Source: an uncultured Christensenella sp.
GTDB taxonomy: Bacteria > Bacillota_A > Clostridia > Christensenellales > Borkfalkiaceae
Assembly: GCA_910579295.1 (NCBI GenBank)
Contig: CAJTTC010000017.1
Span: forward strand, 1-40,956
Direction of reading: 5' to 3'
Length of the DNA: 40,956 nt
The notes below the pieces were generated by a model. It was not told the DNA's origin, searched no databases, and was given only the letters and a program-made list of their open reading frames with translations. The position numbers and the translations under genes were made by a program. This document shows positions 1 to 7,305 of the stretch, piece after piece. Numbering within the stretch: position 1 is the stretch's first letter; every line of letters begins with the position of its first letter.

Positions 1-1
1 C

Positions 2-247
2 TTTTTGGAAATTCATCATTTTGTGCCGAGAGAATTTTCCTGCGATTTCGATGACACTATTGAGTTTGTTGAGAATTACGTGCCACTTTGCCCGCATTGT
101 CATAGGCTTTTACATAAGGCGGTTGATAGAGAACGTCAATGTTTGATAACGTATCTATATAATCAAAGAATTTCAGATTTGGAACAACATCACATTGATA
201 TTGACATAGAAACACTTTATAAATATTATAGAATTGATACAATTTGA
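2..247 (+). CDS. HNH endonuclease, C-terminal part (5' end outside window)
   Basis: This is the last ~81 codons of an HNH-type nuclease; the frame is open to the window edge, so the true start lies upstream. The visible part has the two halves of an HNH zinc site: an EIHH motif at the beginning, then NYVPLCPHCHRLLH, which supplies the conserved Asn, a CxxC pair and the final His residues. The family (HNH, PF01844-like) makes metal-dependent DNA cuts and occurs in restriction, phage and mobile-element proteins. The stop codon is 12 bp before the next gene, which has its own AAGGA ribosome site, so the two are probably cotranscribed. The segment is much richer in A+T than the rest of the window, which suggests acquisition. 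The specific role (restriction, abortive infection or element-encoded) cannot be decided from this fragment. Confidence 0.8.
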   Translation, partial: FLEIHHFVPREFSCDFDDTIEFVENYVPLCPHCHRLLHKAVDRERQCLITYLYNQRISDLEQHHIDIDIETLYKYYRIDTI

Positions 248-259
248 AAGGAATAATTT

Positions 260-1303
260 ATGTCATACTACAATGAAAAAATAGGATTAGGTAAATTAGG
301 CGTAAATTTTATCCGCTCAATCACTGATGAAAATAAATGCTATTTCAATGAGGTAAAGCAAGAAAATGATGTTGGTATTGATGCTTTTATAGAATTCACT
401 AAAAATGGTGAAAACGACGGAAAGTGTATTGCCGTTCAAATCAAAACGGGAGCGGCTTATTTTAATAAATCAAAATCATTAGGCAATATTCCAATAGGTA
501 ACCATTATCATTATTGGAAACGCCACACTTTACCTGTATATGGTATTGTTTACGATAACGAATTAAATATTGCTTATTGGGTAGCAATAACCGATTATTT
601 AAAAAGTTACTCTCAAGAAATAGAAAGTGGCGAAAGAAAAAATATATCATTTCCTTTAATGGAAATAAATCTTCTTAATAAGAAAACGTTTGAAACTATA
701 TTTAAAAAAATTATTTATAGAGAAATTCCAAAATTATCGTTTAAACAAACTATAAAATTGAGTAACTCTAATTATTCTGATGAAAGAGTTTTAGCAGTAA
801 AGATACTTGCAAATAGATACGCAAACCGAATTGAAACGTGGGAAAAATTGTTTGAATTGCTAGATAGCGAGGAAGATGAATTTGTTTTATTTCAAATAAT
901 AAAGTATATTTCATATATACCTCATCATCCTGACTTGTGGGGTGATTTGAATTTTACAGACGAAAGTAAAAAATACGGAGTTGACCGTATAAAATCGTTC
1001 GACTATCCAGTAATTACCAAACTGTTATCACAAATTGGTGAACGTGGTATAGAAAGAGGAACTATTGGACAATGTGTTGAAAGTATAATTTCATTGTTGC
1101 CAAATAGAAAAACTTTTTTAATAAAAATAATATCTGAAACAGATAATAATATAATTGCTCTTAATGCGTTTTTTATTTTAGCTTACTATGATTCAAAATA
1201 CATTATTCAAAATGAACTTTTCTATATTAATAAGCTTGGAGAAATGGCAGCTACAATAGTCGGCTTTTGCAAAGAATTCGGTGGTTTTGATTTATATATT
1301 TAA
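260..1303 (+). CDS. DUF4365 nuclease-like protein with helical C-terminal domain
   Basis: A 347-aa protein. The N-terminal ~150 residues look like DUF4365, a PD-(D/E)XK-type nuclease fold: Asp41 lies in NDVGIDAFIEF and a Q-x-K motif (Gln60, Lys62) in IAVQIKTG, the expected spacing for a metal-binding active site. The rest (about 165-347) is Leu/Ile-rich and helical, with HEAT-like stretches such as DERVLAVKILANRYANR, and could be a sensor or partner-binding part. The start is the ATG 12 bp after the HNH stop, with AAGGA upstream. DUF4365 proteins are frequent in defence islands, often next to other nucleases. The HNH neighbour and the strong A+T richness fit that setting. Assignment to a named defence system is not supported. 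The nuclease-fold call is fairly secure and the biological role is inferred. Confidence 0.72.
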   Translation: MSYYNEKIGLGKLGVNFIRSITDENKCYFNEVKQENDVGIDAFIEFTKNGENDGKCIAVQIKTGAAYFNKSKSLGNIPIGNHYHYWKRHTLPVYGIVYDNELNIAYWVAITDYLKSYSQEIESGERKNISFPLMEINLLNKKTFETIFKKIIYREIPKLSFKQTIKLSNSNYSDERVLAVKILANRYANRIETWEKLFELLDSEEDEFVLFQIIKYISYIPHHPDLWGDLNFTDESKKYGVDRIKSFDYPVITKLLSQIGERGIERGTIGQCVESIISLLPNRKTFLIKIISETDNNIIALNAFFILAYYDSKYIIQNELFYINKLGEMAATIVGFCKEFGGFDLYI

Positions 1304-1408
1304 TGTATAAATTGATTATTGTTATCGTGCAAAAACACCCGATAATAAATAATATTAGTATTACTTTATAGTCCACTATGTCACACTGTAACACTTTTGA
1401 CTAAAACC

Positions 1409-1452
1409 GCGACGCAGTGCCTATTACTATTACCTTATAGGCACTGCGTCGC
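1409..1452. repeat. Perfect 16-bp stem-loop with TACTATTAC in the loop
   Basis: The arms GCGACGCAGTGCCTAT (1409-1424) and its exact complement (1437-1452) flank a 12-nt loop that begins TACTATTAC (1425-1433). That fits the NANTATTAC nonanucleotide found in the loop of CRESS-DNA replicon origins. The hairpin is not followed by a T-run on either strand, so it is unlikely to be a simple terminator. Confidence 0.6.
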
Positions 1453-1473
1453 ACGGAACATAAACGGCAATAT

Positions 1474-1498
1474 GTGCGGGCGGCGAAGCCGCCCGCAC
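1474..1498. repeat. GC-rich 11-bp hairpin with GAA loop
   Basis: The arms GTGCGGGCGGC (1474-1484) and the exact complement (1488-1498) surround a 3-nt GAA loop. It sits between two loop-bearing stem-loops. No T-tract follows on either strand. It may be a structural part of the same element, or a factor-independent transcription barrier of low efficiency. Confidence 0.6.
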
Positions 1499-1499
1499 T

Positions 1500-1541
1500 G
1501 TGGCGTATAGTATTACCACGCCACCCCGTAACGTGTAACGT
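1500..1541. repeat. Origin-like stem-loop (TAGTATTAC in loop) with adjacent tandem 7-mers
   Basis: The arms GTGGCGT (1500-1506) and ACGCCAC (1518-1524) enclose an 11-nt loop containing TAGTATTAC (1508-1516). This nonanucleotide, and the layout of a short GC stem around it, match circovirus/geminivirus-type rolling-circle origins. Immediately downstream GTAACGT occurs twice in tandem (1528-1534, 1535-1541), like the iterons that Rep proteins bind beside such hairpins. No Rep gene is visible, so function as an origin is an inference. Confidence 0.45.
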
Positions 1542-1656
1542 AATTTTAGGCGTTTAATGTAAAATCGGCTATTATTCAATAAAAAATGACAATATACTCT
1601 TTATACCTTGTTGTACCATTTGGGTGGGTATGGGTGGGAAAATCAAGGAGCATTTT

Positions 1657-1830
1657 ATGAATAAAATACCGAGTGGCTTAACCGTCATTTATTTCGACGA
1701 TAAGGACAAAAATATATATGCGGAATTACCGCCCGACAAAGAGCAAGCAAAAAAGCTGTCAAGGCTCGTTTACTGTGAGGCAATGACAACCATTAGTACC
1801 GAAAAGACAACCGACAAGCCGCAAGATTAA
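1657..1830 (+). CDS. Small hypothetical protein (57 aa)
   Basis: I do not recognise this product. The start is the ATG at 1657, because AAGGAG ends 6 nt before it; an upstream in-frame GTG at 1624 has no ribosome site. The 57-residue product is soluble and charged, with no signal peptide or membrane segment: a beta-like start (GLTVIYFDDKDKNIYAEL), a helical middle and a Thr/Lys-rich end. Its stop lies in the loop of a 9-bp hairpin (1817-1839), where it meets the end of the broken gene on the opposite strand. Position between a possible origin and a gene remnant suggests an element-encoded accessory protein, but no function can be given. Confidence 0.5.
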   Translation: MNKIPSGLTVIYFDDKDKNIYAELPPDKEQAKKLSRLVYCEAMTTISTEKTTDKPQD

Positions 1831-1839
1831 CTTGCGGCT
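1817..1839. terminator. Convergent hairpin at the 3' ends of the 57-aa ORF and the opposing remnant
   Basis: AGCCGCAAG (1817-1825) and its complement (1831-1839) form a 9-bp stem with the loop ATTAA. The stops of both converging frames lie in the loop. Only a short, broken T-rich run follows on the plus strand, so termination strength is probably modest. Confidence 0.4.
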
Positions 1840-2138
1840 ATTTGCTTGCCGTAAAGCGGGTAATCCGATAGCGGCAATTCCACTTGGCAGAATAATTCCG
1901 TATTGTTCACCTTGAATATTACTATGTTCTTATTTGCAATAATCCGCTTCACCAGACATTTTTTCACTCGGAAAGTCGTTCTTTTGAACGGCTTTTTCGT
2001 TATTTTGGGGTTCTAACAGTCCGTAGGTCGCCAAGTCTTTGAATCTTCTATCAATTTCACGCTCGGCATTTTTTCTATTTCATTGATAACAAAATTTTCA
2101 ATAGGTTCTTTTCTTACGGAAATTATTTTGCAATGCTT
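1827..2138 (-). pseudogene. Frameshifted gene remnant, possibly a serine-recombinase C-terminus
   Basis: Three overlapping minus-strand frames together read like one decayed protein. The first (2138-2013) gives HCKIISVRKEPIENFVINEI, which resembles the segment just after the zinc ribbon of large serine recombinases (a CKK..VRKE.IE..V pattern). The second (~2070-1930) continues with REIDRRFKDLATYGLLEPQ. The third (1951-1827) ends with RIIANKNIVIFKVNNTELFC and further residues to a stop, like the beta-strand tail of such recombinases. At least two frame changes are needed and no intact start exists. The recombinase identity rests on short motif likeness only; a different element-encoded protein is possible. 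Confidence 0.4.
1974..1997 (+). terminator. Weak rho-independent terminator candidate
   Basis: AGTCGTTC (1974-1981) pairs with GAACGGCT (1986-1993) with one G-U pair around a TTTT loop, followed by four to five T residues on the plus strand. It lies about 145 bp beyond the 57-aa ORF, within the gene remnant, so it may be fortuitous. Confidence 0.3.
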
Positions 2139-2148
2139 TTAACTTATC

Positions 2149-3072
2149 TCAAAACGTTACGTCCTCTCTCAAACCTTTCCATACGGGTTGGCGCATTCCC
2201 CCGCCCTCGGTTTCGTGCATAAAGTGCGCCGTTCCTATCAGCTGCGGTTTAAGCCATACAGCATTTTTATATTTATCAAACCACGCTTCTTTCACCGTGT
2301 TCTTTTTTGCAAATTCGGCTATGACTTTCCGTTCTGCTTTCGATACTCCGAGATAGACCTTGCCGCGGCATTTCAGCTCGCCCTTTTCGTCATAGTAACC
2401 GACAATTAAATCCTTGACTTTTCCGTCCTCGTCGGGCTGATAACCCAAAACAAGCAAGTCCTCGTCCTGCATTACCTTTATCTTTATCCAATCCGACGTG
2501 CGCTTTCCTATATGATACAGCCCGTCCTTCTTTTTTGCCACTATGCCCTCTAAATCTTCTTTCTTAGCAAGCTCAAAAAAGGCTATACCGTTCTTTTCTA
2601 TCCAACGGGAAACGCTGAGATTATGCCCTTCGGCAACGACTTTTGAAAGGCATTCTTTACGCTCTGAAAGCGGCATATCGGTAAGGTCTTTGCCGTCGTA
2701 ATACAAAATATCGTAAGCCACAAACTGCACCGGGTTCTTCGTTGCCGCAAGGGATATTCTGAATTTATCGCCCATTAAACTGCGCTTTTGCAAGGCATAA
2801 AAATCGGGTTTGCCGTCCGTCAAAACGACAAGCTCCCCGTCGAGTATCACACGCTTTTTTACACACTTACAAACGTCCGAAAGTTCGGGATATACGTCGG
2901 TTAAATTTTTGAAGCGCTTATTTTGCAGAGTGACCGATTTCGGTTCGATATAAGCCACGCACCGTATCCCGTCGAGCTTCAATTCATAGATATAATCTTC
3001 GTCGTCAAACGGCTCTTTTACTTCGTTTAATAGCATCGGCGAGATGTTCTTTGTTTCAAATAAATCGCTCAT
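2149..3072 (-). CDS. ligD: ATP-dependent DNA ligase, LigD-type ligase domain only
   Basis: A 307-aa ligase that seals DNA breaks using ATP, the joining enzyme of bacterial non-homologous end joining. The nucleotidyltransferase motifs are all visible: KLDGIR with the adenylated Lys32, ILDGEL (76-81), VAYDILYYDG (118-127), EGIVAKK (175-181) and DWIKIK (194-199). A C-terminal OB-fold region follows (about 205-307). The polymerase (AEP) and 3'-phosphoesterase domains that are fused in many LigD proteins are absent, and no separate copies lie nearby. The ATG overlaps the stop of ku by 4 nt, so translation is probably coupled. Confidence in ligase function is high; the symbol is used in the sense of a stand-alone LigD ligase domain. 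Confidence 0.93.
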   Translation of the reverse strand: MSDLFETKNISPMLLNEVKEPFDDEDYIYELKLDGIRCVAYIEPKSVTLQNKRFKNLTDVYPELSDVCKCVKKRVILDGELVVLTDGKPDFYALQKRSLMGDKFRISLAATKNPVQFVAYDILYYDGKDLTDMPLSERKECLSKVVAEGHNLSVSRWIEKNGIAFFELAKKEDLEGIVAKKKDGLYHIGKRTSDWIKIKVMQDEDLLVLGYQPDEDGKVKDLIVGYYDEKGELKCRGKVYLGVSKAERKVIAEFAKKNTVKEAWFDKYKNAVWLKPQLIGTAHFMHETEGGGMRQPVWKGLREDVTF

Positions 3073-3884
3073 GCTTCTTTCTTCTTCGCCGTCGTTTTCT
3101 TCGGAAGCGTTTTTTCAGTTTTAGGCTTCTGCGTCAGTTCCAAAGATTTCGTCAACGCGTCCATAAGGTTGGCTACCGTGCCGACGTTCTTTTCTTTCGG
3201 CGCGACGATTTCCTTGCCCGCAATCTTGCGCTCTATCGCTTCCCGTATCTTTTGACGGTATTCATCCCTGTACTCTTCGGGATTAAATTCGCCTGTCATT
3301 CCCTCGATTATCGCCTTTGCCATTTTAAGCTCGGCGGCGTTGCCCTTTTCGGTGATTTCTTTTGCGGGGTTCTTCGTTACTTCCTCCTCAAAGAAAAGCG
3401 TGTTAAGAAGCATTTGACCGCCCTTTGCTCTTATGAGTATCAGCGTTTCTTTCGTTCCCAAAACAGTCTTTGCGATTGCCGCCTTACCCTCTTGCTCCAT
3501 AGCGGTCAACAGAACAGCGAACGCTTTCTCAGCGCCTGTAGGGGCAACGTAGTAAGGCTTGTCAAAATAGAGAGGATCGACTTCGGATAAGCTTACAAAC
3601 TTTTCGATTGTAATGTTCTTATCTTTCTTCGATTTCAGCTTCTCAAAGTCCTTTTCCTCGAAAATAACGTACTTTCCGTCTTCGTACTCAAAGCCTTTGA
3701 CTATATCTTCCTGCCTGACTTCCCGACCGTCGCAGTCTGCGCAGGTTTTCTTGTATTTGACTCGGCTCATCGTTTTTTTGTCTATCATATTAAAGCCGAC
3801 GTCGTTGTTCTTAATTGTGCTGTGCAGCGTTACGGGAATATAGACCAACCCGAAGCCTATACTGCCCTTGTATGAATATGCCAT
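3069..3884 (-). CDS. ku: Ku homodimer DNA end-binding protein
   Basis: Bacterial Ku, about 271 aa from the chosen ATG. It forms a ring around double-strand break ends and recruits the ligase. The start SYKGSIGFGLVYIPVTLHS is the typical Ku N-terminus, so I place the start at the ATG at 3884 rather than at a TTG eight codons upstream, although no good ribosome site precedes either. The Ku core runs to about residue 225. After it come the conserved NLMDALTKSLE helix and a Lys/Thr-rich tail (PKKTTAKKK), as in Ku proteins with basic DNA-binding extensions. It is the first gene of the pair with the ligase. Its 5' end abuts the terminator of the upstream gene, and an inverted repeat ATACTA-T-TAGTAT overlaps the start codon. 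Confidence 0.93.
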   Translation of the reverse strand: MAYSYKGSIGFGLVYIPVTLHSTIKNNDVGFNMIDKKTMSRVKYKKTCADCDGREVRQEDIVKGFEYEDGKYVIFEEKDFEKLKSKKDKNITIEKFVSLSEVDPLYFDKPYYVAPTGAEKAFAVLLTAMEQEGKAAIAKTVLGTKETLILIRAKGGQMLLNTLFFEEEVTKNPAKEITEKGNAAELKMAKAIIEGMTGEFNPEEYRDEYRQKIREAIERKIAGKEIVAPKEKNVGTVANLMDALTKSLELTQKPKTEKTLPKKTTAKKKEA

Positions 3885-3895
3885 ACTATTAGTAT
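3883..3895. promoter_or_regulatory. Short perfect inverted repeat over the ku start
   Basis: ATACTA and TAGTAT flank a single T. The repeat covers the first base of the ku start codon and the bases just upstream. It overlaps a TATACT hexamer on the minus strand, but no matching -35 box was found. It could be a small operator or an RNA hairpin that hides the start, or chance. Confidence 0.25.
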
Positions 3896-3904
3896 AGCCC
3901 ATTA

Positions 3905-3938
3905 ACAAAAAAATAACGGCGGCAAATGCCGCCGTTAT
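3905..3938 (-). terminator. Rho-independent terminator of the transglutaminase-like gene
   Basis: ATAACGGCGGCA (3913-3924) and its exact complement (3927-3938) form a 12-bp GC-rich stem with a 2-nt loop. On the minus strand it is followed by seven T residues. It lies 20 bp after the stop of the transglutaminase-like gene and just upstream of ku. Confidence 0.9.
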
Positions 3939-3957
3939 ACTAATTTAAAAAATTTAA

Positions 3958-6900
3958 TCAGTCTTCATTCTTCTTCTTTTTTACTATTACAACCGCAACG
4001 ATTGCAACAACCGCAACAACTACTACCGCCGCAACAATACATACAATTACTGTAATGTTGCCGACAGATCCGCTGTTGCCTGTCACGGGTTCGCTTTCAT
4101 ACAGCGTACCTTCCGGCACATAAACCTTTACGGGTTCAACGATTTCAAAGTCTTCCTTGGCTTCGTAACGCTGAGCAGCCGCCTCGGAAATATACTGTAT
4201 TTCAAGCTCGTTATTAGTCTGCAAATCATCATAATTTACGGTCAGCTTGCCTTCCGCATTTACTTTGTCCTTAACTTCCGTTCCGTTAAGCTTAACGCTG
4301 TAAATTTTGTAGCCTGCGTCGGGAACAATCGTATAAGTGTAGCTTCCGCCCTCCTTAATCGACCGAATTTTACCGTCGTCAACCGTCAGTTTACCGCCCT
4401 TGCCTTCTATGCTTGCATAAACGGTTTTATCAACCGCCTTTTCAGCGTCTACAACAGCTACCATATAGGGCGAGAAGCTTGTAACCGTTGCAACGATACC
4501 GAACTTGGTTACTACGCAGGGAACTTCTTCGATAGTATAAGTGTCAGTCTTGGGGTCGTGCTTACGGTGGAAGAGTTTAAAGGTTACGCCCTCGTCGTCG
4601 GGTCCGTATCCTTTGGGGAAGCCGAGCGCAATTTTTACGTAGCTTCCGTCGGGAATTGTGGGATATTTTCCGCAAATCTGCAATCTGATGTCGTACGTTT
4701 CGCTGTGCTGGATTTCCTCTTTGTTTACATTGATATTCTTATCGCCGCTTATTTCGTCGAGCATAGTGTCAACGGTGGAAGTTTCCGCCTTTTCAGCTAC
4801 CAACATCATCTGGCTTCTTTCATTTTCGGAGAAAGTACTGTTGCCGTCTTCGTCCTTGAAATCCATTGCGGCCAGGTCGGAGTTGGAAACAAGCGTAGGT
4901 TGAGCGCAACAATCTATCCAAAGTCTTCCGTCGTAGTTAAAGCGTGCGGGGCAAGCTAAATAAGGTCTGCTGAAATTATAATATACGGGGTTAGGAATCT
5001 TATTCGACATTTCAAACGTCGTCTGTCCGTTCTCGTCAATTCTTGCAACTTCTTTCGCAGAGCCTACGTTGGTAAATACAAAGTTGTAACCTTCGCGGTT
5101 GTGTTCATACATCAGGCTGGGCGCAAACTTAAACCTTAACGTATTGCGGGATAACGTGGAGTCGCCGGAGCTTACCGCTCTTTCAACCAATTCCACCAAA
5201 TCTCCGTTTTCATTTACCGGATAGAACTTAGCGTGCTGCTGTGCGTTGGGGTGCTCGGACACGAAGGAAATGCCTATGGGCTTGTTCTCGTCAAGGACGT
5301 GCAAAGGCTCGGTATAGGTTATTTCCATAACAAACGCTTTGTTTTCGGCAACGGTAGTAGGGGTCTCTTTGCTACCCATACCGTCGTTGATGTCAATTTC
5401 CGCACCGTGATTAGGCGTACTCCTTGAAACGTAGGGCGCGGGCGTATAAGTACCGAAAGACTCGTTTACCTGAACATTACCTACCGCTATCGCCTTGCTT
5501 TCGTTCAACGTCTTATCTCCATACCGAATATAAATGGTTTTATCAATTCCAAGCGAATCGGAATGAATATTGGTAGGAAGGTCGGGAGCAGTATCGAATA
5601 CCGCGAACTGCGTATAGTAAACGGAAGTATTATCCGTAAACCAGGTTTCGTTGCCCGTATCCTGAATGTTACCGTCTACGTTATCGATAGCAATCTCGGC
5701 ATATTCCCTGAATGCGTTTATTGACATCCACTGAGTCCAGGCAATTTCCCTATTAAAATAATATGCAAAACGCACTACAAGATACAGTCCGTCCTCTTCT
5801 AAAAGCCTCTTGGCGCCCTTGCCGTTATAGCTTACGGTGGTGCGGTTGCTCATCAAAGGCTGACCGTAATCGTCTTTCTCGTCGCCTACGGGCGTGTACG
5901 TAACGTAATTTTGAAGTCCGTCGGTATTGCCCGTGCTGCCGAAGTTGTGCGAAGAGAGCGCGGGGTATTTAAGCTCGTAACCCGAAGAGGATATAACGCC
6001 GTCGGTTACGTGAATTTCTTTTTCGGCGGCGGCGCTTAAAATAGCGTATCTGTATTTATTGCCTGCCGCGCTGTTCCAGGTTACGTCAACGCCGTACCAT
6101 TCGCCGTTTGCGCTATCGGCATACGCCGCATACGAAGCGGCTTCGGCTGCGGGTGCGGGGTTTTCAAGCCATACGTAGTTCCACATATGGTAGATGCTGG
6201 AATTGGAGTTCTTGCCGCTCGCGTCTTTCTGGTTGCTGTATCCGTTTACGGTTATGCAGGGAATTTCAAGCTTATCCATAACGGCTTTAAACGCGCGGGA
6301 GAAACCGCCGCAAACAGCCTTTTTAACTACAAGACCGCCGTAAGACGTGTTGATATTCGACGAAGCGGTTGCGCTGTTGTTTGCAAGAGCCGCATAATCG
6401 TACTCGATGTTTTCAGCAAGATATTTGTTTACGTATTTTACTAAAAATTCATCCCTCTGGTAATATTTGTCATCTTCCTGAGCTTCGAGGGCTTTTGCCG
6501 CAATATCGTCTATCGCTGCATTGTACTCTTTTATAGCAGCGTTTACTTCCGAAACGGAACTAAAGCCGTTATCGCAGTATATGTTGGCTTCTCTTCCGCT
6601 GTCGATATATCCAGTATAAACGCCGCTGCTTCTGCCCACACTTATGGTCATTTTGTAAAAATCGATATAAAAGAGTTCGGGGTGGTCGGTAACAAATGCG
6701 TCGCGCGCGGCGCTGAACGCCTTGGGCACGGTAATGTCGCCGCCGACAACCCATGCTTCCAACTGTGAAGACGTTACAATGCCGTGCTCTGTAACAGAGT
6801 ACTCCACTTCGCCGTCCAAAAAGTCGCCTTCGTTGTACATCTCTTCAAGAGCCTTATAAAACTTCTTTGCGAGAGTATACTCCTGCTCATTACCGTTTTC

Positions 6901-7065
6901 GATAACCGTTAAATTATCGTAAAAATAAGTGGAAGCAGTAGTCCTGCTCTGCGCATCGTCAGCAACTGCCGTTCTCTTTGTAAGCATATGAACGCCTGCA
7001 AAAAGCGATAGCGCACATACGGCGGCAACTCCTGCCGTAGCGATACGTTTTGTTTTAGTTCTCAT
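3958..7065 (-). CDS. Membrane-anchored extracellular transglutaminase-like protein
   Basis: About 1035 aa from the ATG at 7065, chosen because GGAGG lies 4 nt upstream; a longer frame from 7092 lacks this site. An N-terminal hydrophobic segment (TAGVAAVCALSLFAGVHML) serves as export signal. A transglutaminase-like core carries a plausible Cys-His-Asp triad: Cys252 in AVCGGFSRAF, His293 in YHMWNYVWL and Asp327 in YGVDVTWN. A long beta-rich middle follows, then an InlB/Listeria-Bacteroides-like repeat near the C-terminus (GSYTYTIVPDAGYKIYSVKL). The protein ends in a Val/Ala-rich membrane helix and KKKKNED, a stop-transfer anchor, so the bulk faces outside. Such proteins cross-link or cleave wall or protein substrates; the substrate here is unknown. 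It is monocistronic, with its own promoter and terminator. Confidence 0.8.
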   Translation of the reverse strand: MRTKTKRIATAGVAAVCALSLFAGVHMLTKRTAVADDAQSRTTASTYFYDNLTVIENGNEQEYTLAKKFYKALEEMYNEGDFLDGEVEYSVTEHGIVTSSQLEAWVVGGDITVPKAFSAARDAFVTDHPELFYIDFYKMTISVGRSSGVYTGYIDSGREANIYCDNGFSSVSEVNAAIKEYNAAIDDIAAKALEAQEDDKYYQRDEFLVKYVNKYLAENIEYDYAALANNSATASSNINTSYGGLVVKKAVCGGFSRAFKAVMDKLEIPCITVNGYSNQKDASGKNSNSSIYHMWNYVWLENPAPAAEAASYAAYADSANGEWYGVDVTWNSAAGNKYRYAILSAAAEKEIHVTDGVISSSGYELKYPALSSHNFGSTGNTDGLQNYVTYTPVGDEKDDYGQPLMSNRTTVSYNGKGAKRLLEEDGLYLVVRFAYYFNREIAWTQWMSINAFREYAEIAIDNVDGNIQDTGNETWFTDNTSVYYTQFAVFDTAPDLPTNIHSDSLGIDKTIYIRYGDKTLNESKAIAVGNVQVNESFGTYTPAPYVSRSTPNHGAEIDINDGMGSKETPTTVAENKAFVMEITYTEPLHVLDENKPIGISFVSEHPNAQQHAKFYPVNENGDLVELVERAVSSGDSTLSRNTLRFKFAPSLMYEHNREGYNFVFTNVGSAKEVARIDENGQTTFEMSNKIPNPVYYNFSRPYLACPARFNYDGRLWIDCCAQPTLVSNSDLAAMDFKDEDGNSTFSENERSQMMLVAEKAETSTVDTMLDEISGDKNINVNKEEIQHSETYDIRLQICGKYPTIPDGSYVKIALGFPKGYGPDDEGVTFKLFHRKHDPKTDTYTIEEVPCVVTKFGIVATVTSFSPYMVAVVDAEKAVDKTVYASIEGKGGKLTVDDGKIRSIKEGGSYTYTIVPDAGYKIYSVKLNGTEVKDKVNAEGKLTVNYDDLQTNNELEIQYISEAAAQRYEAKEDFEIVEPVKVYVPEGTLYESEPVTGNSGSVGNITVIVCIVAAVVVVAVVAIVAVVIVKKKKNED

Positions 7066-7109
7066 AAAACCTCCAAAAAAAATTTTATACATTATAATAA
7101 TTCATTCGG

Positions 7110-7150
7110 CGTTTCCTATGCGACAGCATAGGAAACGAGGGACGTCCCTC
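7110..7150 (-). promoter_or_regulatory. Two strong hairpins in the leader of the transglutaminase-like gene
   Basis: Between promoter and start codon lie a 12-bp perfect stem with a 4-nt loop (7110-7121 with 7126-7137) and, directly adjoining, a 14-bp palindrome GAGGGACGTCCCTC (7137-7150). Neither is followed by a T-run on the minus strand, so they are not ordinary terminators. They may stabilise the mRNA, control translation, or be a dispersed repeat insertion. Confidence 0.6.
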
Positions 7151-7177
7151 GCAATCGCCTATTTGAATTTCGCTAAC

Positions 7178-7206
7178 ATTATATATTATGTAATTTAAAA
7201 TGGCAA
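7178..7206 (-). promoter_or_regulatory. Sigma-A-type promoter for the transglutaminase-like gene
   Basis: TTGCCA (-35, 7201-7206), a 17-bp spacer and a perfect TATAAT (-10, 7178-7183) read toward the gene. The predicted start near 7171 gives a leader of about 105 nt containing the two hairpins. Confidence 0.75.
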
Positions 7207-7305
7207 CTGTTTTATATTAAATTATTTCTTTTTATGCCTTTTTTAACAATTTATCGACAGCGTTTTAAACGTTATTGTATATTCTGACCATTGAATGAAC
7301 GATTT

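Larger units (their letters stand above)
1304..1656. other. Gene-free stretch with clustered stem-loops and a tandem 7-mer
   Basis: No ORF worth reporting lies here. The stretch holds three adjacent inverted repeats (1409-1452, 1474-1498, 1500-1524), a tandem GTAACGT pair (1528-1541) and a free TAGTATTAC copy at 1356-1364. Together they look like a replication- or mobility-related site rather than a plain intergenic spacer. A clear plus-strand promoter for the 57-aa ORF was not found. Confidence 0.6.

Noticed and set aside
1474..1498. GC-rich hairpin as a terminator for the DUF4365 gene
   Set aside because: There is no T-tract on either strand and it lies over 170 bp from the stop, among origin-like stem-loops.
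3883..3927. Sporulation (sigma-G) promoter for ku, as in Bacillus
   Set aside because: A CTATACTA sequence resembles the -10 element, but no -35 match exists at 16-19 bp and the leader would be only a few bases.
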